A program made the position numbers and the translations under genes. Below are positions 59,477-64,000 of a DNA stretch of 64,000 nt, piece by piece. Source of the DNA: Chloroflexota bacterium (GTDB taxonomy: Bacteria > Chloroflexota > Dehalococcoidia > Bin125). Where the stretch lies: NCBI GenBank assembly GCA_028874365.1, contig JAPPJZ010000009.1, positions 31,340 through 95,339 of the forward strand, given 5' to 3'. Below the pieces are notes generated by a model. It was not told the origin of the DNA. It saw only the letters and a list, made by a program, of their open reading frames with translations, and did no database searches. Numbering within the stretch: position 1 is the first letter of the stretch; each line of letters opens with the position of its first letter.

Positions 59477-61246
59477 CTACGCCTTGAGCCAGAGCTCTTC
59501 CTTGTGCACTTTCCCGGAGGCGGTTGTGGTGTAGAACCCTCCTACGCGGTTGTGGTTGTAGGCCCCGATGTTGGCTGCGCCAGCGTACGGAAGCAACCAC
59601 GGCGCGTCGAAATAGAGCTGGTTCCAGCGGTCGAACAGCTCTTGACGCTCGGCGGGCGTCGGCTGCGAAGCGAAGCCCTCCAGGATTGATACGTAGGCGT
59701 CGGAAACTTCGGCCACGGCGTTGACTGGCTGCCGGAACTGATAGTTCATGTTCGGCAGTGTCTCCGGCTCCATCCAGAAGAAGCCGGTGCTCGCCATGTA
59801 CAGGCCAGGCATCTGACCGGCCAGGAAGAGCTCAATCCATTCGGCGCGGTCGATCACCTTGATCGTGACTTCGAGTCCGATGGCGTTGAAGTTGGCCTGA
59901 ATGATCTCCGGTGCGCCGGCGGGGAGCCAGCCCTCGAAGATGTGCATGTCGAGTTTGGTGCCGACCAGACCGGCCTCTTCCAGTAGCGCCCTGGCGCCTT
60001 CGGGGTCATAGGCGACGACGTCGTACTGCGGGTCATAGGCAGACGATGTCGGGAGCCACATCTGGTTCGCGATCGGCATCACGCCGTAGAACACGTCCTC
60101 GTGGAGGCGTTCTCGGTCGATCGCCTTTTGCAACGCACGACGGAAGCGCGGATCGTCGTTCGCCGGGTGACCGCCGCCGAGGGCCGTCTGCGTCGGCCCG
60201 ACGACCCAGTACCCGAATGCCGGTCCGACATCTGTCGTCAGGTGTTCTATCTGGCTCAGGCGGTCGAACTGCGGGAGCGGAATGACGGCCATGTCGAGTT
60301 CTTCGCTCTCGAGGGCCAGCACGATAGTGTCCTCGTCCGGGATCTTGCGATACTCGATCGCGTCGAGGTGCGGGGTCAGGTAGCCGTTCTCGTGTGGCAC
60401 CGACACCCACTTCGCGCCCGCTTCCCATTCGCTGAAGTCGAACTTGAACGGGCCGCTGCCATTGATCTCCTCCATGGCGGCCAAGGCCGTGATCGTGTCA
60501 GCGTCAGCGATCGGCGCAAACGTGACCAGGTCGTAAATTACCGGTCCCGGCCAGTTCGAATGGTTGAACTGCACTGTGATGTCGTCGATCACATCGATCG
60601 ATTCGAGATACACACCTGCGAGACCCCGCACCTGGCTATTCGGCGTGTCTTCCCAGTTCATCGCCTCATAGCTGAGCTTGACGGCCTCGGCGTTGAGCGG
60701 CTTGCCGTTGTGGAACTCGAGGCCCGGGCGCAGCTTGAAAATTGTGGCTGTGGCATCGGCGTTTTGCTCCCACGACTCGGCGAGTCGGGGCTCCGGCTCC
60801 AGCGAGTCCCCACGCTGCGCCAGCCAGTCCCAGATCCCGGCGTCCGGTGGCTGAGTGAAACGCCCCTCCGCGATCGCGTATGGCAGCGTGACGTCGTCTT
60901 CGAAGTTGGTCGTGTCGCCGGCGATCAGCCGACCGCCCTTGCGCGGGCCGTCGTCGGCCTGTTGGGCCTGGGCGACAGCGGCTTGCTCTTGCTGTTGCTC
61001 CTGCTGCATCGCCTGCTGCTGAGGCTGCTCTTGCGCCTGCTGCTGCATCGCTTGCTGTTGTTGCTGCTGTTGCTGTTGCGCCTGAGCCGCGGCGGGCGCT
61101 TGCTGCTGGCCATCGTCGTCATCGTCGCCGCAGCCGATCAGCATCAGTCCAGCCGCACCAATGCCCGCGCGGGTTGAGGCTCGTAGCAGGGATCGCCTGC
61201 TGAACTGTCGCTTCTTGATCCGTTGCCAGTAGTTTCGGTCGCTCAC
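59477..61246 (-). CDS. Tat lipoprotein, ABC substrate-binding protein family 5 (module C)
   Basis: A 589-residue binding protein with MSDRNYWQRIKKRQFSRRSL, lipobox LIGC at C39, Asp run, Gln-rich linker (about 46-97) and the family 5 domain from about residue 100 (GPRKGGRLIAGDTTNFED, DPRFRRALQKAIDRE). The basic part of its signal has KKRQFSRRS where others have RRSRMSRRA. It likely serves the permease pair downstream and the sulfatase that ends the operon. Confidence 0.9.
   Translation of the reverse strand: MSDRNYWQRIKKRQFSRRSLLRASTRAGIGAAGLMLIGCGDDDDDGQQQAPAAAQAQQQQQQQQQAMQQQAQEQPQQQAMQQEQQQEQAAVAQAQQADDGPRKGGRLIAGDTTNFEDDVTLPYAIAEGRFTQPPDAGIWDWLAQRGDSLEPEPRLAESWEQNADATATIFKLRPGLEFHNGKPLNAEAVKLSYEAMNWEDTPNSQVRGLAGVYLESIDVIDDITVQFNHSNWPGPVIYDLVTFAPIADADTITALAAMEEINGSGPFKFDFSEWEAGAKWVSVPHENGYLTPHLDAIEYRKIPDEDTIVLALESEELDMAVIPLPQFDRLSQIEHLTTDVGPAFGYWVVGPTQTALGGGHPANDDPRFRRALQKAIDRERLHEDVFYGVMPIANQMWLPTSSAYDPQYDVVAYDPEGARALLEEAGLVGTKLDMHIFEGWLPAGAPEIIQANFNAIGLEVTIKVIDRAEWIELFLAGQMPGLYMASTGFFWMEPETLPNMNYQFRQPVNAVAEVSDAYVSILEGFASQPTPAERQELFDRWNQLYFDAPWLLPYAGAANIGAYNHNRVGGFYTTTASGKVHKEELWLKA
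60956..61111 (-). repeat. Gln-rich linker tract (module C binding protein)
   Basis: Codons 46-97 with Gln runs up to nine. The VAQAQQA end is the same as in module A. Confidence 0.8.
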
Positions 61247-61293
61247 CTGAACCCGTCCCTTCCGACTGCTCTGAATGCGCAGCGATTGGAGGG

Positions 61294-61322
61294 ATTATGC
61301 CTAGCTGGAGTTGCGTTTGCAA
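61294..61322 (-). promoter_or_regulatory. Promoter of module C binding protein
   Basis: On the minus strand TTGCAA, 17-base spacer, CATAAT. The -35 box lies inside an exact 7-bp inverted repeat GAGTTGC/GCAACTC (61308-61325) that begins just after the stop of the module D DppC gene; it may double as an operator or terminator. Confidence 0.7.
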
Positions 61323-61328
61323 CTCTGG

Positions 61329-62255
61329 TCAACGGACGTTGCGCAGCCTCGGATCGAAGGCGTCGCGGATGCCGTCTCCGACGAAGTTGAATGCGATCAC
61401 CATCAGGATGATGGCGGCGGCGGGGCCGATCATCGGCCAGCCGTTTCGGCGGATCAGGGTCTTGTAGGCCTCGGAGACCATGCCGCCCCAGGCCGGGGTT
61501 GGTGGTTGGACGCCGGCGCCGATGAAGCTGAGTCCGGCCTCGACCAGGATGATGCCCGCGGCGGAGAGCGAGGCGAGGACCATGATCGGCGCGACGGCGT
61601 TGGGCAGCAGGTGCCGCCACATGATCCGCCAGGGCGTCGCGCCGAGGGCGCGCGCCGCGTCGACATAGACATCGTTACGGATCGAGACGATGATCCCGCG
61701 GGTTAAGCGGGCGTAGCCCGGCGACCAGACGATGCCGATCACGATCATCGAGTTGGTGATCGACGGTCCCAACGCGCCGGTCACGGCGAGGATCAGGATC
61801 AGGCCGGGCATGGCCATCAGGGCATCGACGATGCGCATGATGATCAGCTCGTCGAGCTTGCCGCCGATGTAGCCGGAGATCAGGCCCAGCGGCACGCCGA
61901 GCACGATTGCTACGCCGATGGCGGCGAGCACGATCTGCCAGGCGATTCGCGCTCCATACAGCGTTCGGCTGAGCACATCACGACCTTGCGCATCGGTGCC
62001 GAGGATGTGGTCCCAACTAGGCGGCTGGAACACCGACTCAAGCCGCAGGTTGGTCGTGAGCGGATCGGCGGGCGCGATCAGCGGGGCAAAGGCGGCGCAG
62101 ATGCCGAATGCGAAGAGCAGGACGGCGCCGACGACGGCCGGCCGGTTGCGCAGGAAGACCCGGACGATCGGCGCCGCCTCCTGGAAGAAGCCGAGGTTGC
62201 CGAGGCGTTGCCATAGTCCTTGCGGCGTGCCGGGAGTCTCGACGAGCGCCGTCAT
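61329..62255 (-). CDS. ABC importer permease, DppC type (module D)
   Basis: A 308-residue permease with GTDAQGRDVLSRTLYGAR and docking loop AARALGATPWRIMWRHLLPN, ending DAFDPRLRNVR. It overlaps the DppB gene by four bases (ATGA). The next gene downstream on the same strand is the module C binding protein, which has its own promoter. Confidence 0.9.
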   Translation of the reverse strand: MTALVETPGTPQGLWQRLGNLGFFQEAAPIVRVFLRNRPAVVGAVLLFAFGICAAFAPLIAPADPLTTNLRLESVFQPPSWDHILGTDAQGRDVLSRTLYGARIAWQIVLAAIGVAIVLGVPLGLISGYIGGKLDELIIMRIVDALMAMPGLILILAVTGALGPSITNSMIVIGIVWSPGYARLTRGIIVSIRNDVYVDAARALGATPWRIMWRHLLPNAVAPIMVLASLSAAGIILVEAGLSFIGAGVQPPTPAWGGMVSEAYKTLIRRNGWPMIGPAAAIILMVIAFNFVGDGIRDAFDPRLRNVR

Positions 62256-63214
62256 TCGCTCGCCTCCGCTCCCATGCGGATGCGCGGATCGAAGAGCGGA
62301 TAGGAGAGATCGACGAGCAGGTTGACCAGGATCACCGAGACGGCGAAGAACATCGTCACGTTCTGTGTGACGGCGTAGTCGCGCTCCTGGACGACGGCCT
62401 CAACGAATAGCCGGCCCATGCCGGGGATGGAGAAGACGGTCTCGGTGATCACGGCGCCGGAGAAGATCAGGCCGGCCTGGAAACCAAACACCGTGACGAT
62501 GGGGATGAGCGCATTGCGCAATCCGTGGCGGACGATCACGATGCGCTCGCGCAGGCCCTTGGCGCGGGCGGTGCGGATGTAGTCGTCGGTCAGTACGTTG
62601 ATCATGGCCGAGCGGGTCTGGCGCATGAGCAGCGTGGTCGCGGTGAGCGAGACGGCGATGACGGGCAGCGCCATGTGTTTCATGTTCTCGGCTGGGTCCT
62701 CCCAGAAGGGCACATAGCCGAAGATCGGGAACCAACCGAACTCGAGACCGAGCACGATGACCAGGGCGATGCCGGTCAAGAACTCGGGGATCGAGTTGCC
62801 GACAATCATCAGCGTGCTGGCGCCGACCTCCTTTTTCGAGCCGGGCCGCAGCGCGGATAGCACGCCAACGGGGATGGCAATGGTGATCACGACAATCAGG
62901 CTGAGAATGCCCAACTGCATCGTCGCGGGGACGCGGCGCTCGAAGTACTGGTTGATCGAGACCTCGCCGATCAGCGATGTGCCAAGGTCACCCTGCAAGG
63001 CATTCCAGATCCAGCGTCCGTAGCGCTCGACGAGCGGCTTGTCGAGGCCGAGCCTGCGCTTGGTAGCCTCGATTAGCTCAGGCGTCGCTTCGACGCCGAG
63101 GATGCCAGCGGCCGGATCGCCGGGCAAAATGTTCATCAGCGCGAAGACCAGCACGCTGATCACCCAGAGGATGAACAGGGAGGAGAGGATTCGCGTCGTG
63201 ATGTAGCGCAGCAT
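62252..63214 (-). CDS. ABC importer permease, DppB type (module D)
   Basis: A 320-residue permease with docking loop RTARAKGLRERIVIVRHGLRNALIP and tail YPLFDPRIRMG. The ribosome site GAGG directly touches the ATG, so the real start could be slightly downstream. It follows the partial binding-protein gene after 123 bases containing a GC hairpin. Confidence 0.9.
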   Translation of the reverse strand: MLRYITTRILSSLFILWVISVLVFALMNILPGDPAAGILGVEATPELIEATKRRLGLDKPLVERYGRWIWNALQGDLGTSLIGEVSINQYFERRVPATMQLGILSLIVVITIAIPVGVLSALRPGSKKEVGASTLMIVGNSIPEFLTGIALVIVLGLEFGWFPIFGYVPFWEDPAENMKHMALPVIAVSLTATTLLMRQTRSAMINVLTDDYIRTARAKGLRERIVIVRHGLRNALIPIVTVFGFQAGLIFSGAVITETVFSIPGMGRLFVEAVVQERDYAVTQNVTMFFAVSVILVNLLVDLSYPLFDPRIRMGAEASE

Positions 63215-63241
63215 CCTCGATCAGTGCCTCACCACAACATC

Positions 63242-63253
63242 CTGCGATCGCAG
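63242..63253. repeat. Perfect 12-bp palindrome CTGCGATCGCAG
   Basis: Exact palindrome containing GCGATCGC, in the gap between the module D binding protein and the DppB gene. It could be a binding site for a dimeric regulator. Confidence 0.3.
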
Positions 63254-63261
63254 TAGGGAAC

Positions 63262-63282
63262 GGGCAGCCACCAGGGCTGCCC
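63262..63282 (-). promoter_or_regulatory. Hairpin between binding protein and permease (module D)
   Basis: A perfect 8-bp stem GGGCAGCC/GGCTGCCC with a 5-base loop, 56 bases after the binding-protein stop. Similar structures occur at the same junction of modules B and C. Confidence 0.45.
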
Positions 63283-63337
63283 CTAGATGACTGCGCAGAG
63301 GCGCCCCTTGTGGTCGCCCACCCGGAAACGCCCCCGA

Positions 63338-64000
63338 TCAGACGTTGTTGAACCAGATGCCCTTGAAGCTCATTCCCTTGGGGAAGCCGAAGAAGGGGAT
63401 GATCTCGAAGTTCTCGACATGCGGTTGAGCGACCCAGTTGGCTGGCCACTGGGCGATATAGGGGAACCACATGTGTTCCTCTTCGGCCTCCCAGACCTTC
63501 TCATAGAGCGGCACCCGGTCATCCTGGCTGGCCGGCACCGCAGCGTCCCAGACCAACTGCTCGGTCGCGTTGATGTCGGCCAGCACCTGGTCGTTGGGAT
63601 AGTCCGCCGTGCTGGCTCGGCCGGTGCGCGGGCCGCCTTCGGGCGATCCGTACATCCAGTTCTGCAGACCTTCAAAAGAGGGACGCAGGACCGGATCGGG
63701 ATCGAACGGAGACTCCCAGGACAACGTGCCGATCGTCCAGTCCTGCGTTGCCAGCAGGCGCGGGATGATCTCCGCCTCGGTGCCCTTGATGTACTCCATC
63801 TCCATGCCGGCGTTGCGCATCTGCGAGTTGACCGGCTCGGTGACGACGGTCTGGAACTCGGCGATGTAGCTGAGGTGGATGCCCTCGATTCCGTCGCCGT
63901 AGCCGGCGGCGTCCATCAGTTCGTGGGCTACCTGGAGGTCGTGGCCGGGGTAGTAGTTCGCGTCCTTGGCCAGCGCCCAGCTCTCGACCGAGACCGGCGC
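63338..64000 (-). CDS. ABC substrate-binding protein family 5, C-terminal part (module D)
   Basis: The frame is open to the right edge, so only the last 220 residues are seen (beginning APVSVESWALAKDANYYPG). The hinge helix HELMDAAGYGDGI, the ligand-domain segments and the C-terminal WPANWVAQPHVENFEI with FPKGMSFKGIWFN all fit the family 5 fold. The signal, lipobox and any Gln linker lie outside the window. A hairpin and the DppB gene follow on the minus strand. Confidence 0.85.
   Translation of the reverse strand, partial: APVSVESWALAKDANYYPGHDLQVAHELMDAAGYGDGIEGIHLSYIAEFQTVVTEPVNSQMRNAGMEMEYIKGTEAEIIPRLLATQDWTIGTLSWESPFDPDPVLRPSFEGLQNWMYGSPEGGPRTGRASTADYPNDQVLADINATEQLVWDAAVPASQDDRVPLYEKVWEAEEEHMWFPYIAQWPANWVAQPHVENFEIIPFFGFPKGMSFKGIWFNNV

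Noticed and set aside
1..64000. tRNA, rRNA, integrase, transposase or plasmid origin
   Set aside because: No cloverleaf, ribosomal RNA stretch, recombinase motif or iteron cluster was seen when reading the gaps and gene list.

Overview
The window is GC-rich, densely coded bacterial DNA. It has no rRNA, tRNA, CRISPR array, transposase or phage gene, and no gene-free gap above 300 bases (the longest is about 245 bases, at 31230-31474). The content points to a free-living or host-associated member of the Chloroflexota, most like the SAR202/Dehalococcoidia side. This is an inference from gene content, not from a marker gene. The indicators are expanded CaiB/BaiF CoA-transferases, short-chain dehydrogenases, enolase-superfamily dehydratases, arylsulfatases, and peptide-type ABC importers with Gln-rich Tat lipoprotein binding proteins.

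Bases 1-10535 are mostly housekeeping: a membrane-anchored cytochrome c, two tiny desulforedoxin-like proteins, YqeY, a 7TM-HD (PgpH-type) phosphohydrolase and purQ-purL. A CaiB-type enzyme, a two-subunit CoA-transferase and a NuoI-like ferredoxin follow. Bases 10548-15856 hold six SDR genes in a row on the minus strand; the first four are clear tandem duplicates. Two paralogous membrane proteins of unknown function (15963-17552) follow, then a uroporphyrinogen-decarboxylase-like methyltransferase coupled to an alpha/beta-hydrolase-cyclase fusion, two more tandem SDRs, a hotdog thioesterase, two DinB-like proteins, a LinB-like haloalkane dehalogenase, a VOC protein, a nitroreductase and a MaoC-type hydratase (17583-26280).

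Bases 26286-47026 form a catabolic and uptake island. It holds ABC importer module A ending in an enolase-superfamily dehydratase, a D-aminoacylase-like amidohydrolase, two tandem dehydratase paralogs, an amidase, the 5-prime stub of a third dehydratase (37384-37432), a double-headed CaiB fusion, a GalD-like dehydratase, and ABC module B with two binding proteins. Bases 47023-57420 hold another CaiB enzyme, three large arylsulfatases, the formylglycine-generating enzyme that would activate them, and a zinc-free quinone-reductase-like MDR protein. Bases 57454-64000 hold ABC modules C and D; the third sulfatase is the last gene of module C.

Together the genes suggest a scavenger of complex organic matter. 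Several dedicated binding proteins and permeases bring in peptide- or oligosaccharide-like molecules. Sulfatases remove sulfate, dehydratases, amidases and dehalogenase attack the skeleton, and CoA-transferases, SDRs and hydratases feed the products to central metabolism. No ABC ATPase is encoded here, so the four importers must use ATPases from elsewhere. The four complete binding-protein genes share a near-identical promoter layout (TTG-A--17-CATA-T).
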